Shown: positions 1 to 11,100 of the stretch, piece after piece | Layout: each line of letters opens with the position of its first letter | Numbering within the stretch: the stretch's first letter is position 1 | NCBI GenBank assembly: GCA_028274465.1 | Contig: CM051458.1 | Coordinates: forward strand, 36,308,744-36,372,743 | DNA from: Plantago ovata | Lineage: Eukaryota; Streptophyta; Magnoliopsida; Lamiales; Plantaginaceae | Length of the DNA stretch: 64,000 bases | Direction of reading: 5' to 3' | Made by a program: the position numbers and the translations under genes | The notes under the pieces: model-generated | The model's database searches: none | The model's input: the letters and a program-made list of their open reading frames with translations, nothing else | Told to the model about the DNA's origin: nothing

Positions 1-189
1 TAGCGATCCCCTGCATCCAACTTCGTTGAGTATCAATGGCCAAGATAGTTGGCTTTGATGACCATAGGGATGATGCATTGATTTTCATAAGTATCACATT
101 CCGGGTATCCACTCCTCCGGAGGCTGAAGCGTATTTTGATAGAGCATCCGTTCTTTGATTGAGATCTCTCGAGAATTTTTCAATCTCAC
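1..189 (-). mobile_element. Tat-B fragment: end of second RNase H and linker before integrase
   Basis: Read on the minus strand, this stretch matches Tat-A at about 10,925-11,125, and it has no stop in the matching frame. It covers the end of the archaeal-type RNase H and the linker before integrase. It is the continuation of the Tat-B element that resumes at 18,873. The two parts are separated only by the Tat-A insertion, which duplicated CTCAC (185-189 and 18,873-18,877). The rest of Tat-B pol and its 3' LTR must lie left of the window. Confidence 0.88.
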
Positions 190-1028
190 TGTTGGTGTTG
201 AAATATTTCCAGTCCGCATGTACGAACTGGAGCGATCTAAGAGAGCGACGAAGCATCAAGGGCCGTCCCTCAAGGGGCGCGACCACACCCAATTATGTCA
301 CTAAGGTGTGGTTCGACCAACATACGGTCCGACCATCACTAAGAGGCCAACCCTCAAGATAAGCTCACTACAAGGACAATGCAGCTATTGGGCTCGAGGA
401 GCATCTCTAGGGCTCGAGGAGGACCTTACGTCAAGGTGAAACCCTCCGAGAGAAACTAGGCAGAGCACTACTCGGACCACATACGTAAGAGGAAGGCACG
501 AGGACCAAGGGAGACCACCCATGGTCGCTCCCTGTGGGACCCGTCTTCCGGATTACTTCATGGGACCCGAAAAGTCCATATTGCCCTCTCAACCCTAGCC
601 AAGATGTTTGGGCCAAAGCCCATGGACCCCTTAATGGGCTTGGGCCAAAGGAGGCTTCAATCTCGTCCGGACACTTGTCACGATCCTACATGGAGTGACA
701 ATAAAATACTACGAGTATATAAGGAGCTCATTCATTACCCATCGGGTAAGCATTAACACCTCTCACCTACCACTCACCCACCACATTTACTACTCGTACT
801 AGGGAAGCCTCAGAATTCCTACACGTAAAGTCGTCCCTCCGGTTTGATCCTCGACAAATCGGGCACGAAGTACTAACCCCCCCACCCCTCCAGTCTATTT
901 CAGGTACGAGGAAGCTACAAGAAGGTTCCCTATTACTTCAAGAGGAACACTACATGAAGAAGACCTAGAGTAGCTTACTGTGACGATCCACTGCGAACAT
1001 AGAAAGAAGCACGAATTACCCTTCAACA
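190..1028 (+). repeat. 5' LTR of Tat-A
   Basis: It matches 18,037-18,872 nearly base for base. It starts TGTTGG and ends CAACA, a short terminal inverted repeat. It is directly followed by TT and the primer-binding site. Short ORFs on both strands here are shadows. Confidence 0.93.
716..722 (+). promoter_or_regulatory. TATA box in Tat-A 5' LTR
   Basis: TATATAA lies about 310 bp before the LTR end. The same block is kept in the 3' LTR near 18,563. Its position fits the U3/R boundary of an LTR promoter. Confidence 0.6.
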
Positions 1029-1030
1029 TT

Positions 1031-1048
1031 TGGCGCCGTCTGTGGGAA
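1031..1048 (+). other. Primer-binding site of Tat-A
   Basis: TGGCGCCGTCTGTGGGAA starts two bases after the LTR end. TGGCGCC at the 5' end is the complement of a tRNA 3' end (GGCGCCA). This form of site is common in plant Tat elements. Which tRNA pairs with it is not settled here. Confidence 0.8.
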
Positions 1049-1116
1049 GCGACACTAAAGGTCATTCCTAGCCCTACTGATCGAGCCAAGTACTCTCCTC
1101 GTGACCCTTCACGAAG

Positions 1117-2541
1117 ATGCCTCCCAGAAGAAGCAACCGTCTTGCTAATGCACCACCCAGGAATCCTCCTCGACCCAGGGGCTGTCCCCTTCAAGTGGTC
1201 GAGGAGGAGGAAGGGTTGCTGCTCCAAGGGCACCAAGAAATAACAATGTTGCGGGGAACCAAGATTATACGTAAGGGGCATTCACCAATGTCAATAACTC
1301 CCAAGAAGAAAGATCGAGGGAAAATAATCCGCAAGGAGTCCCAGTTGGGAGTTCCTATGGAGCGTTGAAAGTCACAAACAACGCCGCGCCAAGAGGGAAG
1401 CCTCCTCAAGTAGCAATTAATCCACCTCCCATAGCAGTGAATCCTCCTCAACCGGCCGCATTGAACTTCACCCTTCCTAATGGATGTGTAGTCCGACCAT
1501 CAGATTTCGGGATGGGCGAAGCTCAATACGGCTTGTTCCTTCCTTCATTGCAAGGGTATGTAGGGGATAATGAGGCTGCAAGAGTTAACGCTGAACTCCA
1601 AGCTCGAGGAGTACCACAAGTACAAGTACAGGAGCAACCTCGTGACACTTGGTTGCCGCTCGTCAATCCCAAGGAAGAGCACCAGTTGTGCAAGATGAAG
1701 CACATTCAAGAGCCAACACAAGGCCAATCCAATCTCGACTTGGACATACAAGAGTCCAATCTAGATTAGGACCTCAAGGTGCCCCGGATGATTTGAGGGA
1801 TTTCATTGATAGAAGGATACGTGCATCATTGCAAAACGTGGCTCAGCAAGAAAATAGAGCTCAGGTGGTCTCTACACCACCCGCTCTCCCCAACCAAATC
1901 ACGCCCAATCAAGTAGCTCCTCAGAACCAACCCGAAGCGGTGGCGGAAAACAATGCCTTGAGAACCGTAGCTGAGGTAACCCCTTTGATCGACCCGATCA
2001 CGGGGAGGAGGCTCACTTTGGAGGAACTCAACGCAAGGAAATCCGCACTTGATGCTCAGATTGAAACCCTACGGGGAACCGTCCAAGAAAAAGAGCAAGA
2101 CCAAGATCCGAGCGCGTTGTGCGACGAGATAAGAAGCCACCAAGCCAAAATTGAAGGAGGCTTTCCCACTTTTGAAAGTTATGATGTAACAAGTTGTCCG
2201 AAGGATTACTTGGTAAGATTTGGCACGAAGATGGATGCTTACGACCATGATTCGAGGACTAAGGCACTACTCTTCCCGGCTAACCTCTCCGAAGAAGCCA
2301 TGAAATGGTGGTCGCGCCTTCCTCATCGCTCAATCAAGTCGTATAGAGATCCCTGCAAGGAATTCTCTAAGAGATTCTAGAAGGTCATGAACACCAAGAG
2401 AAGAGTGAGGTACTTGGCCGAAATTGTTCAGAAAAACAATGAAGACTTGAGGGATTTCGTCAATCGATTTCATGAAGCAGCCCTCCAAGTTGAAGATCAC
2501 TCGATCAATGAGAGAAAAGAATACTTTTATGGTAACACTAC
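1117..2541 (+). pseudogene. gag: Tat-A gag, 5' part
   Basis: This is the N-terminal and middle part of the structural Gag protein. It is recognised by close match to the intact 596-residue Gag of Tat-B (43,030-44,822). The start ATG at 1,117 opens an Arg/Pro-rich N-terminus. The frame is then lost, with a stop at 1,272-1,274, a shift near 1,650 and a TAG at 2,378-2,380 where Tat-B has a Glu codon. The conserved core that includes MKWWSRLP is readable at 1,649-2,377, and the following core block at 2,387-2,541. The reading frame is then cut by the nested element at 2,542 and resumes at 7,360. It is not translatable as one protein. Confidence 0.85.
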
Positions 2542-3787
2542 TGATGAACGTGTCAGATTCAGTCAAATAAATTTGTAATAAGCCAAAGGCAATCCACAAC
2601 TACAACGAAAACCGTAGTGTAGCAGTAGAATGACTCGAGTGTCGTTCTCTCAGGACTATAACTAGCTTTATCTATTTAATCAAGAGAATATAAAACAGCA
2701 GATAGAAAGCAATAGGGGTTTTCAAGCAGATAATGGAGGTTGGTGATAGTATGGTCCTTCTTAACATAATGGGTCGATAATCATGCATAAATTCCTCGGT
2801 CTCGCATAGAGATCTTTGAATGAATCTTGGGTCCTGTTGTAAGTATTGTGCACTACGAAGATAATATGGGTCTGACCTGTCAACAACTAACGTCCTATTG
2901 TGTTCCGTAATCGTTCAACACTACGAAGATAATTTGGTCTGATTGGCCGACAAGTGTCCTAGTGTGCATAATGATCAACACAACATACGAGAATTTTGGT
3001 GTTCAACTCATCAACGAAATAAAGCAATGACACGGAGTATAATGCGCGATATAGCCATTAGCATGATTATCTTCCCTCGCTAAGAATTCACATACTACCA
3101 CCAACGATAAATTTAGCTACTCATAATGTGCATGCAATCAATAGCAATCATAGAAGAAAACATATTGAAAGAATATAAAATAAGTAGATAAAAGTTGTAA
3201 GATACAAAGTTACCGAAGGTTGTCGATCTCCGGATGATTGCGATCCTACGCGCTCCAATCTGCTATGAAAAAGTATCCCCTAAGCTATGGAACTCCCAGG
3301 ACAGGCCCCGGGTAGTTCCTACCTAAAACTATAGAGAGAGGTGAGAAAGTAGGCTTGGAAAGATATGATTTTCGGAGAGAAAACTCGCAACTATATATAG
3401 GCCCGAAAATACTCTGGGGCGGTTCGCCCCCCCAGTGTAAACGCGGAATTTTTGCGTTTTCGACGCGGTTTTGGATTTCTTCACCTTTTCGGACTCGGTT
3501 TATGACTTCTAGTAGCCTTCTAGCCTCCAGATTCGGCCCCTAGACTCCAAATCCTATCCGGAAACCTTCAGATACTCCAAATATGCTTCCGGAACACCAA
3601 TTCCTTGTAGACTTCAATATAAATGCCCGTCTTTCTCCGAATTTCAACCAAAACCTGTAAAATAAAATCTAAAGGGAAACGTGACACTATTCTAATAAAA
3701 TGTACTAAAATATAGCTAAATTAACATAGAGGATAGCTAAATTAGGTGAAAAAGACTCGAATGAAAGTGTAAAATACACATTCATCA
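2542..3787 (-). repeat. 3' LTR of TR-GAG-1
   Basis: It is a direct repeat of 6,090-7,354 with few substitutions. It has one copy of the GGGCGGTTCGCCC motif near 3,416, where the other LTR has two. On the minus strand a TATATATA box lies at 3,392-3,399. Confidence 0.93.
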
Positions 3788-3800
3788 AACTCCCCAAACC
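3788..3800 (-). other. Polypurine tract of TR-GAG-1
   Basis: On the minus strand GGTTTGGGGAGTT directly precedes the 3' LTR. Just upstream on that strand is TTGCTTGAGGACAAGCAA (about 3,810-3,830), a motif typical of the 3' end of Athila/Tat-type elements. Confidence 0.75.
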
Positions 3801-4349
3801 GAACCTTTGCTTGTCCTCAAGCAACTAAGCTAGACTCTAATACAAAAAACATGCAAGACTCAAAAATGGAGTTTCATGCCAAATAAAATGAACTAAATTA
3901 CTGAATCTACCAAATAACATATGAACAAAAACCATATAAATAAAAGCATGAATATAGGTTGAAGAATACCTCGATTGACTTATACACATCCACATAAGCA
4001 CTTATGTCAAGACAAGATAGTCTCTCGTAACATTCTCTACCTAGACCTAGTCAGTGACGACGTAATGATGCATGCTAAGATACAAATGGTTGCCCCGTGC
4101 CTATGAAACTCAGGACTTACTGCTGTTCCACCATATTAAGTGATGTCGAGACTACCAAGCTTAACTAAGTGCAATACATAAATGTGACAAGCCAAGCGAG
4201 AAAAACCTCAAACAAATTCATAGAGATGAAGCATACGATTAATGGCATAGTTAGTTGATCTACCCGACAAAAAAGTTCAAAAAATTCGGCAATAAACTCC
4301 ATAAAAAACATGCAAGACTATCCTAGGAAAGTAGTAAACGTGCAAATGC

Positions 4350-4382
<33 letters not shown>

Positions 4383-4508
4383 ACTATCCTACTCAACATC
4401 ACAAAGCCAAACAATACTTAACATCATGGTTCACATCCCATCCCCCTCATGAAACTTAAGCTAGTCCCTAGCAAAAGAGAATGAGTAAATAAAAAGTGAT
4501 ACTAGATG
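3801..4508 (-). other. Non-coding 3' internal region of TR-GAG-1
   Basis: No coding signal is seen. It holds a run of 28 adenines at 4,354-4,381. The region is related to 38,494-39,700 of the second Athila-like element in inverted orientation, including the dinucleotide-poor stretch around 4,010-4,260. Confidence 0.6.
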
Positions 4509-5792
4509 TTACCGAACGGTTTGGCCTCGGTCGGCTGAGTATTCAAGAATGGACTCAAGAGTACCTCCCCACGGTGGCCGCCATTCTCTTGGTCCAATGT
4601 AGCAAAGAGACCTAGGAAGCCTCAAAGATCTCACCATGGTGAATGGACTGGTTTGCTTTGCAGGCATATCCAATAAGGACTTCATCAATAGGTGGACATT
4701 CACTTTGACTTCATCGAGGTGCTTGTTTAGTGGTGGCTCCGGTGTATCTTGCTTGTCAAGCTTTCCACCTCGGAGAAGTAGATTCACCTCTTTGTACTTA
4801 AGAACCTCAGTAGTAACGGAAGGAAGTGGTTTTGGGTTGATGCGAATGTCTGGGAGTAAAGAAACAGGGGAGCTGGGGTCGTCCAGCTCACTGGTCATGG
4901 GAGGCGGTTCTCCCCCCATGCTGGGCGACTCACCCCCCTCCTCCAGGGGGGCGTCGCCTTCCAATCCTTTCTCCTCTTCAAGTTCTCGAACCCCTTCTAC
5001 TTCAGCACAATTCAACAAGCTGAATTCTTCCGTAAGATGCTCAGTTACTTCAACTTCTTCAACAACTTTTGCTATACGAAGGTCATCTTCAACTTGCTCA
5101 GCATGTGCATCTTCCTCACTGATTTCTTCGGTTTCAAAATACTCCTCGGATGAGCTTCCTGCTTCACCTCGATCTACTTCCTTTGCGGTGATGTGAATTG
5201 GTATGACCTCATCAGATTGTGTTGAACCTCTGGCGTACTTACGGAGGACTTCTTCTGCCTTGTCGACCGTACATTCTCCCAGACCGCCGCTCAACTGATC
5301 CACTCTAAGTCGTTCCTCTTCACGAAGTCCACCAACGAAGCACCAAATCAACTCCCCATCTTCGAAACGGTGATGTGGGCACTCACGTTTATACATCTCA
5401 AAACGTTCGTAGGCGTCACAAAACTGCTCATACTCTCCTTTCTTGAAATATTGGATCCTATCACGTAAGGCAATTGTCTCATGATAAGGCATGAACCGCG
5501 CCAAGAACTCCTCTACTACTTGGCCCCAAGTTTTCAGCGATCCTGGTTCAAACCTTGCAATCCAACGCCTCGGCTCATACCCAAGAGCAAAAGAAAATAG
5601 TTTCCTGCATAATTGGTCCTTAGTAAACCCTTCTGCTGGAATTCTTTCGATTTCCTCCTCATAGGATCGAATGAAACTCCATGGGTCCATCCCTACTCCA
5701 TCTTCGTACCTTGGTAAGTACCTCACCATGGACTCCGTCACCTCATACCTCCTTAACTCGTCTTCTAGGTATATGGAAGATCCTCTCCTCAC
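4509..5792 (-). CDS. gag: Gag protein of TR-GAG-1 (427 residues, intact)
   Basis: This ORF encodes the only protein of the element. Residues about 30-170 form a retrotransposon Gag core, with the stretch ARFEPGSLKTWGQVVEEFL followed by a capsid-like helical region. After residue 190 the protein becomes very acidic (runs of Glu), then Pro/Gly-rich. No CCHC zinc knuckle and no protease motif is visible. There are no stops or shifts from the ATG at 5,792. It is about 280 bp inside the primer-binding site. In an autonomous relative this position would lead into pol; here it ends and non-coding sequence follows. If expressed, it could form particles and would need enzymes from another element. The N-terminal boundary is the first ATG and is not otherwise proven. 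Confidence 0.8.
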   Translation of the reverse strand: MRRGSSIYLEDELRRYEVTESMVRYLPRYEDGVGMDPWSFIRSYEEEIERIPAEGFTKDQLCRKLFSFALGYEPRRWIARFEPGSLKTWGQVVEEFLARFMPYHETIALRDRIQYFKKGEYEQFCDAYERFEMYKRECPHHRFEDGELIWCFVGGLREEERLRVDQLSGGLGECTVDKAEEVLRKYARGSTQSDEVIPIHITAKEVDRGEAGSSSEEYFETEEISEEDAHAEQVEDDLRIAKVVEEVEVTEHLTEEFSLLNCAEVEGVRELEEEKGLEGDAPLEEGGESPSMGGEPPPMTSELDDPSSPVSLLPDIRINPKPLPSVTTEVLKYKEVNLLLRGGKLDKQDTPEPPLNKHLDEVKVNVHLLMKSLLDMPAKQTSPFTMVRSLRLPRSLCYIGPREWRPPWGGTLESILEYSADRGQTVR

Positions 5793-6068
5793 CTGTGCAG
5801 AATTGGGGTGTCATGCGAGCGCGCATGGACATCATACCTGTATGTCTGTAGTAAGAGTAACTCAAAACTAAAAATTAGCCTCAGTTAGAAATTTCGAAAA
5901 ATCGAGAATAAATCTAGATATCGAATACTACTAAGGCTAGGAAAGGGAAATTAGAAACAGACTAGGAAAGCAGTATCAGAGAGAGATTGAAAAGGAAAAC
6001 TAAAACTAGTAGAATTAGGAATCTAAAGCTGTAAATATAAACAAATTAAATAGAAAAAAGGAGTATAG

Positions 6069-6086
6069 TCCCCGGCAACGGCGCCA
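6069..6086 (-). other. Primer-binding site of TR-GAG-1
   Basis: Minus-strand TGGCGCCGTTGCCGGGGA begins three bases after the 5' LTR end. It is complementary to the 3' end of plant tRNA-Asp (CCGGCAACGGCGCCA), as used by Athila elements. Confidence 0.85.
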
Positions 6087-6089
6087 ATT

Positions 6090-7354
6090 TGATGAACGTG
6101 TCAGATTCAGTCAAATAAATTTGTAATAAGCCAAAGGCAATCCACAACTACAATGAAAACCGTAGTGTAGCAGTAGAATGACTCGAGTGTCGTTCTCTCA
6201 GGACTATAACTAGCTTTATCTATTTAATCAAGAGAATATAAAACAGCAGATAGAAAGCAATAGGGGTTTTCAAACAGATAATGGAGGTTGGTGATCGTAT
6301 GGTCCTTCTTAACATAATGGGTCGATAATCATGCATAAATTCCTCGGTCTCGCATAGAGATCTTTGAATGAATCTTGGGTCCTGTTGTAAGTATTGTGCA
6401 CTACGAAGATAATATGGGTCTGACCTGTCAACAACTAACGTCCTATTGTGTTCCGTAATCATTCAACACTACGAACATAATTTGGTCTGATTGGCCGACA
6501 AGTGTCCTAGTGTGCATAATGATCAATACAACATACGAGAATTTCGGTGTTCAACTCATCAACGAAATAAAGCAATGACACGGAGTATAATGCGCGATAT
6601 AGCCATTAGCATGATTATCTTCCCTCGCTAAGAATTCACATACTACCACCAACGATAAATTTAGCAACTCATAATGTGCATGCAATCAATAGCAATCATA
6701 GAAGAAAACATATTGAAAGAATATAAAATAAGTAGATAAAAGTTGTAAGATACAAAGTTACCGAAGGTTGTCAATCTCCGGATGATTGCGATCCTACGCG
6801 CTCCAATCTGCTATGAAAAAGTATCCCCTAAGCTATGGAACACCCAGGACAGGCCCCGGGTAGTTCCTACCTAAAACTATAGAGAGAGGTGAGAAAGTAG
6901 GCTTGGAAAGATATGATTTTCGGAGAGAAAACTCGCAACTATATATAGGCCCGAAAATACTCTGGGGCGGTTCACCCGAGAGCTGGGGCGGTTCGCCCCC
7001 AGTGTAAACGTGGAATTTTCGCGTTTTCGACGCGGTTTTAGATTTCTTCACCTTTTCGGACTCGGTTTATGACTTCTAGTAGCCTTCTAGCCTCCAGATT
7101 CGGCCCCTAGACTCCAAATCCTATCCGGAAACCTTCAGATACTCCAAATATGCTTCTGGAACACCAATTCCTTGTAGACTTCAATATAAATGCCCGTATT
7201 TCTCTGAATTTCAACCAAAACCTGTAAAATAAAATCTAAAGGGAAATGTGACACTATTCTAATAAAATGTACTAAAATATAGCTAAATTAACATAGAGGA
7301 TAGCTAAATTAGGTGAAAAAGACTCGAATGAAAGTGTAAAATACACATTCATCA
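6090..7354 (-). repeat. 5' LTR of TR-GAG-1
   Basis: 1,265 bp, TGATGA to TTCATCA on the minus strand. A TATATATA box lies at 6,940-6,947, and two GC-rich motifs (6,964-6,977 and 6,985-7,000) sit directly upstream of it in element sense. Confidence 0.93.
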
Positions 7355-7359
7355 ACTAC

Positions 7360-8167
7360 CAACATCAAGTTCCAAGAGGTGCTCTCAGCATCGTGTGTAG
7401 AGAATGAAGCACAACTGGCAAAAGTTTGCAAGGATTTCCTCGAGGCCGAGGAATTCCGAAAAATAGTCACGGTGAGAACCAATCCTCCTAAAGAAAGAGG
7501 GGAGGAGAAAGAAAAAGAGAAGGAGTACCCTCCTCGCCCACAAAATCCTGAAAAGCAGAGAAAAGATCAAAAGTATGGTTTGATCAGAGAGGGTCACTCG
7601 AGGAATGATTTTCGAGACAAGAGGTCTCCTCCTAGGAGGTCACCTCCAAGGCGATATAGCAACTACACGGACTTAAATAGGCCAAGATCCGACATCTTGA
7701 ACTATATAGTCTCGAGGAATCTAGACGTCTCCTGGCCACCCCCGATTCAAGAAAACCGAAAGAACAAGAGTTCGGAGAAATTTTGCCAGTTTCACAAGGG
7801 GAAAGGGCATACCTCTGATGAATGCGTCGAGCTCAAGAACAAAATCGAGAGGATGATACGTAATGGTCAGTTGGTTAACTACATCGGGAAGGAAGAACCT
7901 CTGGCAATCTTACCTCCGCCACCTCAAGGGGGGATCGAGCACCATTACCAAGGAAACCCTCATGATGATGATATTCATAATTACAACAATTTTGAAAACC
8001 GTCTCGTAAACGGAAGCATCCACACTCGTACAATTGTTGGAGGACCCGCAGGAGGTGACACTCAAAATCAGAGGGAGATCACAGCTGATAATCTCAGAGT
8101 CCGGGATGTGAAGTATGCCCAAGCCGCACGACTAGGAACCAACGTTATCTCTTTTGACGATGGCTAG
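7360..8167 (+). pseudogene. gag: Tat-A gag, 3' part with zinc-knuckle-like motif
   Basis: The Gag frame resumes here after the nested element. It contains a Lys/Glu/Arg-rich linker (charged repeats around 7,490-7,560), then a basic Arg/Ser/Pro segment, then a single CX2HX4-type knuckle reading CQFHKGKGHTSDEC at about 7,785-7,827. It ends at an in-frame TAG at 8,165-8,167 just before the protease. Tat-B reads through this point, so the stop is a mutation of this copy. The role is nucleic-acid binding in the particle. Confidence 0.85.
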
Positions 8168-11100
8168 ATACCTCTGAGGCATGCCGGAGGAGGAAACATA
8201 TATGATCCTTGTGTCCTGCTAGTAGTTTCCCTTGATGTTCAATCCTACAAGTTAGGAAGGATCCTCGTCGACACCGGATGTTCGGCTAACTTGATCTTCA
8301 CGGGAACCTTGAAGAGGATGCAAATGAATCCAAAAGAAGGGCTCAAAGAAGTGAGGAGTGCCCTGGTAGGCTTTGGAGGACAACCTATCATGCCACTCGG
8401 AATGATCAACTTGACGGTATCAATGGGAAGTGCTCCTCGGCGAGTAACTCAACATGTTCCCTTTGTGGTCGTCGACATTCCCTTTGATTACTTCGCAGTC
8501 CTAGGTCGACCCAGTCTCTCTCAATTCCGAGCCGTAGTGTCTACAGTCCACAACAAACTGAAGTTCCCCACTCCATTGGGAGTTTGACAAGAAGTAGGAG
8601 ACATCAGAGAGGCATGGGAATGCTATAGCATGTCAGCTAAGTTCACTTCCAGAGTTGCCATCGGAGAGCCCAACCCGGGTCAATCACTCGAAGAGCAGCC
8701 TCTTGTTCACAATGCTCCTTATCGTTTCTATACGGTTCAGCGAGTGAAGAAAAGATCAAAAAAGCCAAGTCCGTCACTTAGGCGAAGGAAAGCAATCCAG
8801 AAGAAAGAGAAGGATACCCTGGTAGGAGCTGTCAAAGAGCTCGAGGAGTATCAAGTTATACCTCCAATACCACCCTCATCCAAGAAGAAGAAATTCTTCG
8901 AAGAAAATAAGATTGAAGCAAGAGAAACTCTCGAAGAAATCAAAATTGTCGAAGGAAGTGCCGACAAGGTTACAAAAATTGGTACCGAGATGACTACAGA
9001 AGTGAGGATGAAACTCATTCAATGTTTGAAAGATAACAACGACATCTTCGCGTGGAGTACCGAGGACCTCAAGGGGATCGACCCACGTGTCGCGGTTCAC
9101 CATCTGAACGTTGACCCGTCGATCACCCATATCAGAGAAAAGCGAAGAGACTTCAGTGCGGAAGATAATGCCATTATTGAAGCAAAAGTCCAAAGACTGG
9201 TTGAAGCCGGTCACAACAACGAAGTAAGATACTCCGATTTCGTTTGCAATGTGGTCCTCGTGGAGAAGGGGCCCGGAAAGTGGAAAATGTGCAACAACTT
9301 CACGAGACTCAACAAGTTTTGCCCGAAGGATCCCTACCCGCTCCCCCGGATCAACCAGCTAGTCGATTCCACTGCTGGATGCGCCCTCTCTAGTTTCATG
9401 GACGCATACCAAGGATTCTACCAAGTCAAGATGGCCAAGGATGCCGTTCCCAAGACCGCCTTCTTCGCAAACGGCAACGTGTATTGCTTCAACGTGATGC
9501 CTTTCGGCCTCAAAAATGCCGGAGCGACCTACCAAAGGCTGGTCAACAAGATGTTCAAAGAAGAGCTGGGTAAAACAATGGAAGTATATGTTGATGATAT
9601 ACTTGTCAAGAGTAAGACTGGGGAGCAACATGTAGGTTACCTGGTAAAATGCTTCTCGATTCTGAGGAAGTATGGCATGAAGCTCAATCATGCGAACTGT
9701 ACCTTTGGAGTTAAAGGTGGGAAGTTCCTCGATTAAATGGTAACGGAGAGAGGAATAGAAGCAAACCCCTAGAAAATCAAGGCCATCCTCGATCTTCCTC
9801 AACCTCAATCCATCAATGAGGTGCAACAATTGGTTGGGAAGTCAATCGCGTTGAGTAGATTCATCTCGAGGTCCGCTGAGAAAAATCTCCCATTCTTCAA
9901 AGTGTTGAGAAAGAGCAACCACTTCGAGTGGACGAAAGAATGCGAGGAAGCCTTCGAGAAGCTCAAAGAGTATCTACTCTCTCCTCCACTTTTGTCAAAA
10001 CCCATGGAAGGAGAGGAACTTTACTTGTACTTCGCAGCGACTGGGGAAGCCATCAGTTCAGTCTTGGTGCTAATTCAAGGTAACGACCACTTGCCCATCT
10101 ACTACTTAAGCAAAGTACTCGCTGGAGCTGAAACACGGTATATGGATATCGAGAGGCTATCCTTCGCCCTAGTCTATACGGCGAGGAGACTGAAGCCTTA
10201 CTTTGGAGCGCACAAGGTTGTAGTCTTGACAAAGCAACCTCTCAAGCAAGCCCTTGGAAAACCCAAAAACTCGGGAAGGCTACCAAGGTGGGCAATCAAA
10301 TTGAGCGAGTACGACATTGACTATCAAGCACCTTTGGCCAAGAAAGCCGGAGTCATTGCCGATTTCCTCGTAGAGTATCCCTCTAAGGGAAATTCAGAGG
10401 AAAACCCTCCCGAGACACAAAATGTCATGATGATTGTCGAGGAGCAACCACAGCAGAATAACCCAATGCAAGCTCTCGAATATGCTTTGAAAGAGCTCAA
10501 AGAAATGTTCCAGACAAAAAGAAAAAGGCATGAAGTGTTCCTAGCAGAAAAAACCGAGGAGCCTAAGGGTATGGAGACCATCTCTTCAAAACCCAAGGAT
10601 CTCACCAACCATGGAGACGTCTGGGTTCTTCATGTTGATGGATCTTCCTCAGGAAAAAATGGCGGGGTAGGAATATATTTCAAGAGTCCCGGAGGAGTTG
10701 AACTCGAGTACGCCGTTACTCTTAGTTTCCCAGTCTCCAACAACGAAGTTGAGTATGAAGCTATCCTCATAGCTCTACGTATGGCAAAGGTGCTTGAAGT
10801 GAAGAAGCTACATCTCTTCACTGATTCTCAATTGGCCGAGAAGCGAATCTCGGGAAAGTTCAAAACCAAGAAGGACTCACTGGCCGAATACAAGAGAGCC
10901 ATCACGGAGGAAATCCAAAAATTTGAAAGTTGTGAAATTGAGAAATTCTCAAGAGATCTCAATCAAAGGGGAGATGCATTATCAAAATATGCTTCGGCTT
11001 CCGGAGGAGTGGATACCCGGAATGTGATACTTATGAGAATCAATGCATCATCCCTATGGTCATCAAAGCCAAACGTCTTGGCGATTGACACTCAACCGAG

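Larger units (their letters stand above)
2542..7354 (-). mobile_element. TR-GAG-1: non-autonomous Athila-like LTR element with gag only
   Basis: Two near-identical LTRs (6,090-7,354 as 5' and 2,542-3,787 as 3', minus strand) start TGATGA and end TTCATCA. The target duplication ACTAC is at 2,537-2,541 and 7,355-7,359, and removing the element rejoins the Tat-A gag exactly as in Tat-B. The internal part has a primer-binding site of tRNA-Asp type, one gag ORF, no protease, polymerase or integrase, and a polypurine tract. The structure matches the terminal-repeat retrotransposons with GAG domain (TR-GAG) described in plants. The strong LTR identity and open gag suggest a recent insertion. Confidence 0.9.

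Noticed and set aside
4636-5196. Plus-strand ORF of 186 residues inside TR-GAG-1
   Set aside because: Shadow of the minus-strand gag; Ser-rich because of Glu codons on the other strand.
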